Of a DNA stretch of 64,000 nucleotides, positions 53,118 through 61,533 are shown one piece after another; the first letter of the stretch is position 1; every line of letters starts with the position of its first letter. A program made the position numbers and the translations under genes. Source of the DNA: Blautia_A aquisgranensis (GTDB lineage: Bacteria; Bacillota; Clostridia; Lachnospirales; Lachnospiraceae); contig NZ_JBBMEJ010000011.1 of assembly GCF_040096615.1 (NCBI RefSeq), positions 70,334 through 134,333 on the forward strand. Reading direction: 5' to 3'. Under the pieces are notes generated by a model. The model did not search any database. It was not told the DNA's origin and saw nothing but the letters and a program-made list of their open reading frames with translations.

Positions 53118-54222
53118 ATGAAAGTAAAGATGGAAAAAAGATTTCGAAAAAGAATTATTTTGGTGCATTTATTTATTTTGGACTTTTTATGGGATTTACG
53201 CTTCAGACAAATTATGTAAAAGTTCATGGAGAACCGGCAGAAAAAACGGTTTCTTTTCGGGATAACAGTGGAAATTATCTCAAGAAATTCGGAGACAGCT
53301 GATATTTGAGAAATGCGAAAAAACAGAAACTTACAGGAATTCAATATCTGAATATTGATAATGTGGAATACCTTAAAAATGGATTTTACATGTTTGATGA
53401 TTGAAAAAGAGAAGATTTTTCGGAGTGAATTTTACAGATGGATATTACTATTTTTTAGGAACCGGAAAATTATGCAGAAAGGCATATTTTCATAATTTGA
53501 ATATAACCGTAAACGGAAAAAAATTCAAAGGAGTCTATTATTTCAGAAGCGGAAATGGATGTCTGAGACAGAAAGCCGGATGGATTACCTACGGAAAACA
53601 GAAATATTATGTGGATAAAAACGGGAAAAGAGCAGCCAATTGCTGGAAAAGCGGTTATTATCTGGATGCCAGTGGAACTATTGCCAAGAATGTAAGAACA
53701 CCGGATGGAAAATATGTGGATTATCGGGAGAAGAAGAGTACAAAATCGGAGTATCAGCTGAGTGCTTTTAAGGATCAGCTGAAAAGATATACGGTAAATT
53801 ATGGCGGAAACTGGTCGATTTACGTGAAAGATCTGAAGACCGGAAATATGATCAATCTGAATGATCAGGCCATGTATCCGGCTAGCACTATAAAAGCATT
53901 TGTGATGGCGTCTGCGAAAGACTGCGGAAAACTTCTTGGGAGAATTTATCGTGGAACCTGTGTATCAAAAAAATATTCACAGGAAATGCTGAATCTTCTG
54001 ATGCATCAGGAGGTTCGATATAAGATTCCGGCAGGACTTCCGTCCGGTATCGTATGTGCCAACAAGACAGGTGAGACAAGCTCTGTACAGCATGATATGG
54101 CGATTGTCTATGGCAGAAAAACAAACTACGTTCTGTGTGTATTCTCAAGTGGAGGATCCGAATACCATCTTCAGAACGGAATCCGGAAGATATCCTCCAT
54201 GGTATATAATTATCTGAACTGA
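53118..54222 (+). pseudogene. Decayed serine hydrolase (class A beta-lactamase fold) with wall-binding repeats
   Basis: Remnants of an exported protein. Frames are split: a membrane-anchor-like stretch (NYFGAFIYFGLFMGF) lies in one frame, stopped by TGA at 53300; the same frame resumes with repeat-like NVEYLKNGFYMF and is stopped by TGA at 53402; the rest (from TTG 53401) is in another frame and open to 54222. This last part has wall-binding repeats (GYYYFLGTGKL), the SxxK motif in PASTIKAF and KTG in ANKTGET. Only about 60 residues separate these, and no SDN motif lies between, so an internal part of the catalytic domain seems deleted. Sequencing error could explain single shifts but not all of this. 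Confidence 0.75.
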
Positions 54223-54224
54223 TA

Positions 54225-55142
54225 TCAGAAGTTATTCAGTTCTCCGGTGTGAGAGGTATCATATCCGGTCTGGAGAGCCAGAGCCTTGCGGAAAGCTTCT
54301 GAAGATATGGTATCAGCTACAGCCCGGAATCCGGGCTCACTGAAATGGGAAGCATCCATGACAAGATACATGGTTTCTGTTCCGAGAGGAAGAAAATCCA
54401 GGTCAGTGAAAGTTCTGGCAGCATAGGCTTCGCCCAGGGCGATGTCCGCCTGCCCGCCTGCGACAGCAGCTGCAGTAGAAAAGTCAGAAACCAGTTCATT
54501 CCGGTATCCGGAGATAGATTCCGGAGAAATCTTGAGCTTACTTAACTGACGGTCAAGATAAACCCTCCGGCTGCTTCCTTTTTCACGGTTGGCAAAAATA
54601 ATGTCTGCGCGTTGCAGATCAGGAAATCCCTGAATATTCCGGGGATTTCCTTTTTTTATATAAAGACCGATCTCATAGCTGTAGAAAGTCAGGGCAGCCA
54701 GAGGAATCCCAGGAACAAGACTCTGAATATCCGAAAAAGAAGCTGTCGCGCAGGCAATATGGACTTTTTCAAAATAAAGGGAGTACAGTCCGTTGTAAGT
54801 ATTCATATGAGATTGAAGCACCGGAAGGCTTCCTTCCTGTGCAGGCAGCTGGTTCAGAAGAAGATCCAGTGCAGGAGAGGACTGGCCACTGATGATCAGC
54901 CCGCTGGAATGAATCAGATAATCTCTTTTCAGAAGAGAACTCTCCGGCTGGTAATCTTGAGTCTGGACAGAAGCGGGCTGTGTGGCACTGTCCAGATACT
55001 GCTTCAGCTGATTCTCGCTGACACGAAGCTGTTTGCCGATCTTTGAGGAGGAAAGCTCCCCTCGTTTGATCAGTTCATAGACTGTAGTTTTTTTGATCTT
55101 TAATTTATCAGCAACTTCCTGTGCTGTATAGAACTTATTCAT
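54225..55142 (-). CDS. HTH regulator fused to a periplasmic-binding-protein-like domain
   Basis: A 305-residue one-component regulator. The N-terminus (KFYTAQEVADKLKIKKTTVYELIKRGEL) is an excisionase/MerR-type helix-turn-helix; the rest (about 75-305) is a PBP-like domain as in molybdate sensors. It may bind molybdate or tungstate and control the divergent modABC. ATG at 55142 follows GGTGGGAATC and overlaps the stop of the mop gene by 8 bases; the longer GTG start at 55160 is less likely. It converges on the pseudogene with 2 bases between stops. Confidence 0.82.
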   Translation of the reverse strand: MNKFYTAQEVADKLKIKKTTVYELIKRGELSSSKIGKQLRVSENQLKQYLDSATQPASVQTQDYQPESSLLKRDYLIHSSGLIISGQSSPALDLLLNQLPAQEGSLPVLQSHMNTYNGLYSLYFEKVHIACATASFSDIQSLVPGIPLAALTFYSYEIGLYIKKGNPRNIQGFPDLQRADIIFANREKGSSRRVYLDRQLSKLKISPESISGYRNELVSDFSTAAAVAGGQADIALGEAYAARTFTDLDFLPLGTETMYLVMDASHFSEPGFRAVADTISSEAFRKALALQTGYDTSHTGELNNF

Positions 55143-55347
55143 CGATTCCCACCATGACACTGGTAGCCTTGATCACAGCGTAGGCATCAGAGCCAACCTT
55201 AAGTCCAAGCTCCTCTACTGCTGCACAGGAGATAGTCGCAGTGATGATATTTCCTCCGCCGATATCAATGGAAACGATGGAGTTTACAGCTCCCTTGTTG
55301 ATGTTGATAACTTTTCCTTTTAACTGGTTGCGAGCACTGAGTTTCAT
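55135..55347 (-). CDS. Molybdopterin/molybdate-binding Mop (TOBE) protein
   Basis: A 70-residue protein consisting of a single Mop/TOBE domain (KLSARNQLKGKVININKGAV start, then VSIDIGGGNIITATIS and AVIKATSVMVGIDE end). It stores or buffers molybdate. ATG at 55347 follows AAGGAG at good spacing; a longer in-frame start at 55371 is less likely. It is coupled to the regulator gene by overlap and divergent from modA. Confidence 0.87.
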   Translation of the reverse strand: MKLSARNQLKGKVININKGAVNSIVSIDIGGGNIITATISCAAVEELGLKVGSDAYAVIKATSVMVGIDE

Positions 55348-55440
55348 AAATATATTCTCCTTATCATTCATACTTATCTGATACCTGTAAATCTTTTTTC
55401 ATGATAGCATGTGCGGAAAAAAACAGCAATGCCTTACTTC

Positions 55441-55509
55441 TTGACAAGAAACTTTCATTTCGGTAAAATTAGACGAAACCATTCAAAACTGAATGAAACT
55501 GAACGAAAC
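55441..55509 (+). promoter_or_regulatory. modABC promoter and operator-like repeats
   Basis: TTGACA (55441-55446), 17 bases and TAAAAT (55464-55469) form a near-consensus promoter. Just downstream are CATTCA/TGAATG (55480-55495, inverted with a 4-base centre) and direct repeats TGAATGAAAC (55490) and TGAACGAAAC (55500), period 10. Position after the -10 fits a repressor site for the divergently encoded HTH-PBP regulator. No 13-base RNA Moco motif was recognised. Confidence 0.6.
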
Positions 55510-55529
55510 GAAAGGAAAAGGAATAAAAA

Positions 55530-56354
55530 ATGAAGAAAAAAATCTTAGCAGCGCTTACAGCAGGAATCCTGAGCATGGGTCTGATGACCGGAAATGTGCT
55601 CGCAGCAGACACAGAAGAGAAGGGCGACAAGGATCTGAAGGGCGAGGTTTACGCATTTATCGCAGCCAGCCTCAGCAATTCCATGGAAGAAATCCAGAAG
55701 GACTTCAATGAGCTTTATCCGAACGTGACCATTTATTACAGCGCAGACAGTTCAGGTACATTACAGACACAGATTGAAGAAGGTGCACGCTGTGATCTTT
55801 TCTTTTCGGCAGCAGATAAGCAGATGAATGAGCTTACAGACGAGAAGCTGACAAAAGCAGATACCGTAGTTGATCTTCTGGAGAACAAGGTTGTACTCAT
55901 CAAGCCAAAGGACGGAAAAACGAAGGTCGCAGGCTTTGAAAATGTGACAGATGCAGAGAACATGGCACTTGCAGGTGAGGACGTTCCGGTCGGACAGTAT
56001 TCCCGTGAGATCTTCACAAATCTTGGTATCATGGATAAAGTGAATGAGATGGAAATCAATGAGTGTAAGAATGTAACGGATGTTCTGGCAGCAGTCAGTG
56101 AAGGAAGTAACGAGATCGGTGTTGTATATGCGACAGATGCAGCCTCCGTTGCTGATAAAGTAGAGATCCTGGCAGAAGCACCGGCAGACAGTCTTCAGAC
56201 ACCGGTACTCTATCCGGTAGGTCTTATTGAAGATAAAGAAGCATCTGAGGACGATACGAAGGCAGCAGAGGCATTTCTTGATTATGTAGAGTCTGATGCA
56301 GCGATCAAAGTGTTTGAAGATTACGGATTTGCAGCATATAAGGCTGAGAAATAA
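55530..56354 (+). CDS. modA: Molybdate ABC transporter substrate-binding protein
   Basis: A 274-residue binding protein. Signal-like N-terminus (1-25, ends VLA-AD), then VYAFIAASLSNSMEEIQKDF, YYSADSSGTLQTQIEEGARCDLFFSA and GQYSREIF, which match the ModA oxyanion-binding pattern. There is no cysteine at the end of the signal, so it is not a lipoprotein, unlike most Gram-positive binding proteins. It is first in modABC, with SD AAAGGAAAAGGA. Confidence 0.93.
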   Translation: MKKKILAALTAGILSMGLMTGNVLAADTEEKGDKDLKGEVYAFIAASLSNSMEEIQKDFNELYPNVTIYYSADSSGTLQTQIEEGARCDLFFSAADKQMNELTDEKLTKADTVVDLLENKVVLIKPKDGKTKVAGFENVTDAENMALAGEDVPVGQYSREIFTNLGIMDKVNEMEINECKNVTDVLAAVSEGSNEIGVVYATDAASVADKVEILAEAPADSLQTPVLYPVGLIEDKEASEDDTKAAEAFLDYVESDAAIKVFEDYGFAAYKAEK

Positions 56355-56359
56355 TTTCT

Positions 56360-57055
56360 ATGGTAGAATTTCTGAGAGAAGTAAACTGGAGTCCGCTCTG
56401 GATCTCCTTAAAAACAGGTCTGGTTGCCACAGTGATCGCTTTTTTTCTGGGGGTATTCTGTGCAAGAAAGATCATGAAGCTTCCGTCTGGTGCGAAAGCA
56501 GTGCTGGACGGAATCCTTACACTGCCGTTGGTGCTGCCGCCGACGGTAGCCGGTTTTATCCTGTTGCTGATATTCAGTCTGAAACGCCCTTTCGGAAGCT
56601 TTCTTCTTGAAAATTTTGATATCAAGATCGTACAGACCTGGAAGGGCTGTGTTGTGGCTGCGGCAGTGATCGCATTTCCGCTGATGTACCGCAATGCAAG
56701 AGCTGCCTTTGAACAGGTGGACGTGAATTTGATCTATGCAGGACAGACTCTTGGGATGAGTGACAGCAGAATATTCTGGAGGGTGGTTATGCCGGCGGCA
56801 GGTCCGGGAATCGCATCAGGAACTGTGCTGGCTTTTGCCCGCGCCATTGGTGAGTATGGAGCAACCTCCATGCTTGCGGGAAATATCCTGGGAAAGACGA
56901 GAACCGTTTCCGTTGCCATTGCAGCGGAGACTGCAGCCGGTAATTATGGAATTGCAGGCTTCTGGGTGGTGGTGATCGTGCTGATCTCCTTTGTGATCGT
57001 GGCACTGATCAACATCGTATCCGGAAGAGGAATGAAGACAAGAAGGTGGATCTGA
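56360..57055 (+). CDS. modB: Molybdate ABC transporter permease
   Basis: A 231-residue permease with about five to six helices and the EAA loop AFEQVDVNLIYAGQTLGMSDSRIFWRVVMPAAGPGI, then FARAIGEYGAT. It sits 5 bases after modA and ends overlapping modC (TGATG at 57053-57057). Confidence 0.95.
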   Translation: MVEFLREVNWSPLWISLKTGLVATVIAFFLGVFCARKIMKLPSGAKAVLDGILTLPLVLPPTVAGFILLLIFSLKRPFGSFLLENFDIKIVQTWKGCVVAAAVIAFPLMYRNARAAFEQVDVNLIYAGQTLGMSDSRIFWRVVMPAAGPGIASGTVLAFARAIGEYGATSMLAGNILGKTRTVSVAIAAETAAGNYGIAGFWVVVIVLISFVIVALINIVSGRGMKTRRWI

Positions 57056-58104
57056 TGGCAGTCAGCGTAAATATCGAAAAAAACTTCCGGGATTTTTCCC
57101 TGAAGGTGAAATTTGAAGGCAGCTCGGCAGCAATCGGGCTTCTTGGCGCATCTGGAAGCGGCAAGAGCATGACTCTGCGCTGTATTGCGGGAATCGAAAC
57201 ACCGGACAGAGGAAAGATCGTGATCAATGGAAAAACTGTTTTTGATTCGGAAGCGAGAATTAATCTGAAGCCACAGAAGAGACATATCGGATACTTATTC
57301 CAGAATTATGCACTTTTTCCCACAATGACTGTGGAACAGAACATCCTCTGTGGCTATCGCGGTGGAAAAGCTTCTGCCAGGGAGAAGGTGGCAGACCTGA
57401 TCCGGCGTTATCATCTGGAAGGACTTGAGAAACGATATCCTTCCCAGCTTTCCGGAGGGCAGCAGCAGAGAGTGGCATTGGCAAGGATGATGATCGGAGA
57501 ACCGGAAGCCATTCTTCTGGATGAGCCTTTTTCGGCACTGGATGGCTATCTCAAAGATGTGCTTCAGAGAGAAATGCAGGATTTTCTGAAAGATTATAAG
57601 GGCGATATGATCCTTGTAACGCACAGCAGGGATGAGGCATATAAGTTCTGCAAGGAATTATCGGTTGTGGATAAGGGCAGAATCCTTGTGACCGGCGAGA
57701 CGAAAAGCCTTTTTGAACGGCCGGGACTTCTGGAAGCGGCCAGACTGACAGGCTGTAAGAACTATTCTTCCATAAAGAAGCTTGGAGATCACGAGATCTT
57801 TGCAGAGGACTGGAAAATGAAGCTGCATACAGAGGAGACGGTGGGAGAGGACATCACCCATGTGGGAATCCGAGGACACTGGCTGCGCCCGGCAGAAGAG
57901 TCCGGCGAGAACTGTATGCCGGTGCAGGTCAGTGAGTACATAGAGACAACTTTTGAGCATCAGTACATGATAACGAATAGGCAGGAAAAAAATTCTTCGG
58001 GAATATGGTGGATGCGCCCAAAGAACAGCTTTACCGAGGATCCGGACAGGAATCTTCCGGAGTATCTGTATTTTCCACCGGAGCATCTGATGCTGCTGAA
58101 ATAA
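57055..58104 (+). CDS. modC: Molybdate ABC transporter ATPase
   Basis: A 349-residue ATPase. Walker A GASGSGKS, Q-loop LFQNYALFP, signature LSGGQQQRVALARMM, Walker B AILLDEPFSALD and H-loop VTHS are intact. The C-terminal part (about 230-349) is shorter and more divergent than the TOBE domain of Proteobacterial ModC. ATG at 57055 follows AGAAGGTGG and is preferred over 57046. Converges with the PucR-type gene with 7 bases between stops. Confidence 0.93.
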   Translation: MAVSVNIEKNFRDFSLKVKFEGSSAAIGLLGASGSGKSMTLRCIAGIETPDRGKIVINGKTVFDSEARINLKPQKRHIGYLFQNYALFPTMTVEQNILCGYRGGKASAREKVADLIRRYHLEGLEKRYPSQLSGGQQQRVALARMMIGEPEAILLDEPFSALDGYLKDVLQREMQDFLKDYKGDMILVTHSRDEAYKFCKELSVVDKGRILVTGETKSLFERPGLLEAARLTGCKNYSSIKKLGDHEIFAEDWKMKLHTEETVGEDITHVGIRGHWLRPAEESGENCMPVQVSEYIETTFEHQYMITNRQEKNSSGIWWMRPKNSFTEDPDRNLPEYLYFPPEHLMLLK

Positions 58105-58111
58105 GCTTCAA

Positions 58112-59197
58112 TTATTTTCCGTGATTCCTGGAATATTTCAGATAATCGGATACCATCATGGCAAGCTTAAAGGCCAGGGCATCCTCAAAGGTACGCACAT
58201 CCAGGCCGAAACGCTTCTGAAGCTTCTCAAATCGGTACACAAGAGTATTTCTGTGCACATAGAGCTGTCTGGAGGTCTCAGAAAGGTTCAGGTTATTCTC
58301 AAAGAAGGTGCGGATGATATTTAAGGTTTCATCGTCAATGGAATCCAGGGATTCCTCGCCGAAGATCTCGTTTACGAACATATCGCAGACCTGTGTAGGA
58401 AGCTGATAGATCAGACGGCCGATGCCAAGGCGATTGTAGCCGAAAACATTTTTGTCCGCATAAAAAATCTTTCCTACTTCGAGAGCTGTACGGGCTTCCT
58501 TATAAGCATCGGAAAGCTCCATGATATCATCGGCAACATTGCTGTAGGAGACCCAGGCAGAGGTCATGGCCTCGGTGTTCAGCATATCCACCAGCATGCA
58601 GGCGATGCCTTCCAGCTCTTCATAGCTCTCTGTGCTCTGCAGCTCACGGACAACAATGATTCCGGAATCATCCAGTGCAGTGATGAAATCCCTGGTGCGT
58701 GCGGAAAAGATGTTCCGGATAGTAGCTAGGGCGTTTTCATCCTTATGCTGTTTGGTCTCTACCAGGAATACAGCGCGACGCACGGAAGGGGCAATGCGAA
58801 GTCTGGCTGCCTTGTTGAAGGCTTCTACCTGTGAATAGCGTTCCAGGAGAAGATTTTGCATAAAAGAATTCTTGTCAGTTTTTTCGGCATAGGCAGTGAG
58901 CAGGCTTTCAATCTGGCAGACAGCAAGCTCTCCGATCGTAGGAACGGAGTCACCGGTTCCCCATACGAGCAGCAGCATATTGTCGGAAGAACCATTGAGC
59001 TTGTACAGGCTGCAGGTTCGATTGGAAATACATAAAGCAGGATCTTCACGAAACTGTGCAAGTTTTTCAGGAGAGGGGAGTTTTCTGTCGCAGGTAGTAA
59101 TATAAATTTGATTGTTCTCATCCAGTATACAGAAATCCAGACCACTGATCCGGTTCCAGTCATCCAGAGATTTTTGAAGTGTTTGCTGTAATTTCAT
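58112..59197 (-). CDS. PucR/CdaR-type transcriptional regulator
   Basis: A 361-residue regulator. The N-terminal about 110 residues (FCILDENNQIYI) look like a ligand-sensing domain; the middle has a GGDEF-like fold pattern; the C-terminus (about 295-355) has the HTH_30 motif NNLNLSETSRQLYVHRNTLVYRFEKLQ. It lies downstream of the sugar-ABC ATPase gene on the same strand, separated by a terminator. ATG at 59197 follows AAAGGA. The target and ligand are unknown. Confidence 0.82.
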   Translation of the reverse strand: MKLQQTLQKSLDDWNRISGLDFCILDENNQIYITTCDRKLPSPEKLAQFREDPALCISNRTCSLYKLNGSSDNMLLLVWGTGDSVPTIGELAVCQIESLLTAYAEKTDKNSFMQNLLLERYSQVEAFNKAARLRIAPSVRRAVFLVETKQHKDENALATIRNIFSARTRDFITALDDSGIIVVRELQSTESYEELEGIACMLVDMLNTEAMTSAWVSYSNVADDIMELSDAYKEARTALEVGKIFYADKNVFGYNRLGIGRLIYQLPTQVCDMFVNEIFGEESLDSIDDETLNIIRTFFENNLNLSETSRQLYVHRNTLVYRFEKLQKRFGLDVRTFEDALAFKLAMMVSDYLKYSRNHGK

Positions 59198-59212
59198 AAA
59201 ATTTAATCCTTT

Positions 59213-59250
59213 CAAAAAAGAAACCCCGGGAAATCATATCCCCCGGGGTT
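59213..59250 (-). terminator. Terminator of the msmX/ugpC-type gene
   Basis: On the reverse strand AACCCCGGG (59250-59242) pairs with CCCGGGGTT (59230-59222) and is followed by TCTTTTTTG. A strong intrinsic terminator, 29 bases after the ATPase stop. Confidence 0.9.
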
Positions 59251-59278
59251 AAATTCTGTTTTTCTAATTCTGTGAGAA

Positions 59279-60394
59279 TTAGTTTGTGATTGTAAGCTCT
59301 GTCTCTTTGTCGAAGAAGTGAGCTTTCTCCATATCGAATGCGAATCTGATCGGATCGCCGGTCTTAGCTGTTGTACGAGGATCAACTCGTGCTGTGATCT
59401 GAGTTCCGTCAACATCAAAGTACAGGAATACTTCGGCACCAAGAAGCTCGTAAACTTTAACTACAGAGTTCATTGGTTTGCTTGGAGATGTCTCAAGGAA
59501 CATTTGAGAATCATGGATATCCTCAGGACGGATACCAAGAACAACTTTCTTTCCGATGTAGCCTTTGTCTTTAAGAACTTTAGCCTTGGCAGCAGGAACG
59601 ATAACCTCATGCTCGTTACCGATTGTAGCAACTGTGTTGCCGCCTTTTTCGGAGATAACGCAGTCAAGGAAGTTCATCTGCGGAGATCCCATGAATCCTG
59701 CAACGAAGAGGTTGCCCGGTTTCTGATACAGGTTCTGTGGTGTATCAACCTGCTGAACAACACCATCTTTCATAACAACGATTCTGGTACCAAGTGTCAT
59801 AGCCTCTGTCTGGTCATGTGTTACATAGATGATTGTAGCACCCAGTCTCTGATGGATCTTGGAGATCTCGATACGCATCTGCACACGAAGTTTAGCATCC
59901 AGGTTGGAAAGAGGTTCATCCATAAGGAATACCTTAGGATTACGTACGATAGCACGTCCCATAGCAACTCGCTGTCTCTGACCACCGGAAAGAGCCTTCG
60001 GTTTACGATCAAGAAGTTTGTCAAGGTCAAGGATTCTTGCTGCTTCACGAACAGCTTTATCGATCTGATCCTTCGGAACTTTACGAAGTTTAAGTCCGAA
60101 TGCCATGTTATCATATACTGTCATATGAGGATACAGAGCGTAGTTCTGGAATACCATTGCGATATCACGATCCTTAGGCTCTACATCGTTCATAACCTTG
60201 TCACCGATCTTAAGTGTACCACCGCTGATCTCCTCAAGACCTGCGATCATACGAAGTGTTGTAGATTTACCACATCCGGATGGTCCTACGAAGATGATGA
60301 ACTCTTTGTCTTCGATCTCCAGGTTGAAATCTTTAACTGCCTGGAAGCCGTTCGGATAAGTTTTATTAATGTGAGATAATGATAAACTTGCCAT
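59279..60394 (-). CDS. msmX: Multi-sugar ABC transporter ATPase (MsmX/UgpC type), orphan
   Basis: A 371-residue carbohydrate ABC ATPase: Walker A GPSGCGKS, Q-loop VFQNYALYPHM, signature LSGGQRQRVAMGRA, Walker B VFLMDEPLSNLD and H-loop VTHD, followed by two OB-fold/TOBE segments (GIRPEDI near residue 295). No permease or binding protein lies nearby, as with MsmX-type ATPases that serve several sugar importers. ATG at 60394 follows GGAGGG. Codon use is strongly biased, suggesting high expression (by eye). Confidence 0.9.
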   Translation of the reverse strand: MASLSLSHINKTYPNGFQAVKDFNLEIEDKEFIIFVGPSGCGKSTTLRMIAGLEEISGGTLKIGDKVMNDVEPKDRDIAMVFQNYALYPHMTVYDNMAFGLKLRKVPKDQIDKAVREAARILDLDKLLDRKPKALSGGQRQRVAMGRAIVRNPKVFLMDEPLSNLDAKLRVQMRIEISKIHQRLGATIIYVTHDQTEAMTLGTRIVVMKDGVVQQVDTPQNLYQKPGNLFVAGFMGSPQMNFLDCVISEKGGNTVATIGNEHEVIVPAAKAKVLKDKGYIGKKVVLGIRPEDIHDSQMFLETSPSKPMNSVVKVYELLGAEVFLYFDVDGTQITARVDPRTTAKTGDPIRFAFDMEKAHFFDKETELTITN

Positions 60395-60523
60395 TGTGTT
60401 TCCCTCCAAATTAACTATATTGTATTCGACGTAATTTCCTTTGCTGGTTAACAGTATAGCGAAAATGAAGGAAAAGAGCTAGAGATGAATCGTACAAACT
60501 TTCCGGCAGTTTCTTGTCATTCT

Positions 60524-60552
60524 GACGAAAAAACGAAAGGGGATTTTTCGTC
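60524..60552. repeat. Inverted repeat in the gap before the Fur-like gene
   Basis: GACGAAAAA (60524-60532) pairs with TTTTTCGTC (60544-60552); GTCATTCTG is also directly repeated (from 60516 and 60550). Within the 363-base gap 60395-60757 this and the promoter at 60662 are the only structures I see; the small open frame at 60485-60676 has no ribosome site. Confidence 0.5.
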
Positions 60553-60661
60553 ATTCTGTCAAAACGACGGTTTCGCATGGACATATTCACCAGATATTAT
60601 ACTGTATTTGGGCAAAATACTCAACTATCGCAGAGCAGATGAAAAAAACAGAAATGGGTTA

Positions 60662-60696
60662 TTTACAACTAACTAAAGTTGGAGTATACTAACTTT
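60662..60696 (+). promoter_or_regulatory. Promoter and palindromic operator of the Fur-like gene
   Basis: TTTACA (60662-60667), 17 bases and TATACT (60685-60690). AAAGTT (60675-60680) and AACTTT (60691-60696) are a perfect inverted repeat around the -10, and CAACT/AGTTG lies in the spacer. The layout suggests autoregulation by the encoded protein. Confidence 0.6.
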
Positions 60697-60757
60697 CTAG
60701 ATAAGAAATGATATTCTGTGAAAGTGATGAATATTTTTCTCAACAGGAGGGATCGAA

Positions 60758-61216
60758 ATGTATAATGCAGAAGCTGAGAAAGAAGAAAAAGGAGCCGGAT
60801 GCTATCAGCATACACAGATGCAGAAAGATCTTATTATAGAGAAGCTTAAAGAAAGAGGATTGCGGATCACCAGACAGAGAATGCTTTTGCTGGATATTAT
60901 CCTGGAAGGGGAATGCTCCTGCTGTAAGGAGATCTATTATCAGGCATCAGCACTGGATCCGAAGATTGGGGTGGCTACCGTGTATCGCATGATCAATACG
61001 CTGGAAGCAATCGGAGCGATCAGCCGTAAGAATATGTACCGGGTGGCCTGCAGTACAAAGGGTGCCTGCACAGTGGAGCTGGATGATGATACCATCTGCC
61101 ATCTGTCCGGCCAGAAGCTGAATGAGGTGATCCTTGCCGGACTTAAGGCCTGCGGTGAGGTAAGCGGGCAGAATATCCGCAGCCTGGCGCTGCTTCCGGT
61201 GAATGAACCGGCGTGA
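60758..61216 (+). CDS. Fur-family regulator with unusual metal-site residues
   Basis: A 152-residue DNA-binding protein. The winged-helix region (about 25-100) matches Fur (LKERGLRITRQRMLLLDIILE, then IGVATVYRMINTLEAIGAI). The His-rich segment that normally follows (HHxHxxC) reads ELDDDTICHLSG here, and no C-terminal CxxC pair is seen; instead CSCC occurs at about 53-56. It probably senses metal or redox in a changed way, or something else. It precedes a P-type ATPase pair by 300 bases. SD ACAGGAGGG. Confidence 0.8.
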   Translation: MYNAEAEKEEKGAGCYQHTQMQKDLIIEKLKERGLRITRQRMLLLDIILEGECSCCKEIYYQASALDPKIGVATVYRMINTLEAIGAISRKNMYRVACSTKGACTVELDDDTICHLSGQKLNEVILAGLKACGEVSGQNIRSLALLPVNEPA

Positions 61217-61300
61217 AGTGAAGTAACTGACAGAAGAATCTTACAGGTGACACATATAATGGGAAGTTCATCGTGCAAAATGATAAAATTAGTTCAGAAC

Positions 61301-61407
61301 AACTGTTAGCAAACATTAACTGTTAGGACAAATTAACTGAAAATTATGTAAATTGTTTCAAATTCACACAAAAAACACTGGACATTTTTCGAACAGTGTC
61401 CTATAAT
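61301..61407 (+). promoter_or_regulatory. 17-bp tandem repeats and promoter upstream of the metal ATPase genes
   Basis: AACTGTTAG occurs at 61301 and 61318, with AACTG again at 61335, a period of exactly 17. A promoter follows: TGGACA (61379-61384), 17 bases and TATAAT (61402-61407), with ACACTG/CAGTGT inverted across the spacer (from 61375 to 61399). The 317-base gap 61217-61533 otherwise shows nothing recognisable. It is a likely site for the Fur-like regulator. Confidence 0.6.
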
Positions 61408-61533
61408 GATGAAAATATCGGGGCGGTATTATCAGAATAAGCTCCGGAATAAAAAAAAGAATGTTATGCTGTCAGCTTTTGACAGTATATACATATCACA
61501 AATGAAAATATTATGATCAGGAGGAAAATTATC

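Noticed and set aside
53099..53302. 67-codon frame as a separate small gene
   Set aside because: Its ATG lies in the loop of the upstream terminator and its product reads as the anchor and first part of the decayed hydrolase.
60485..60676. 63-codon frame in the intergenic gap before the Fur-like gene
   Set aside because: No ribosome site, crosses an inverted repeat and runs into the promoter; composition is unlike the neighbours.
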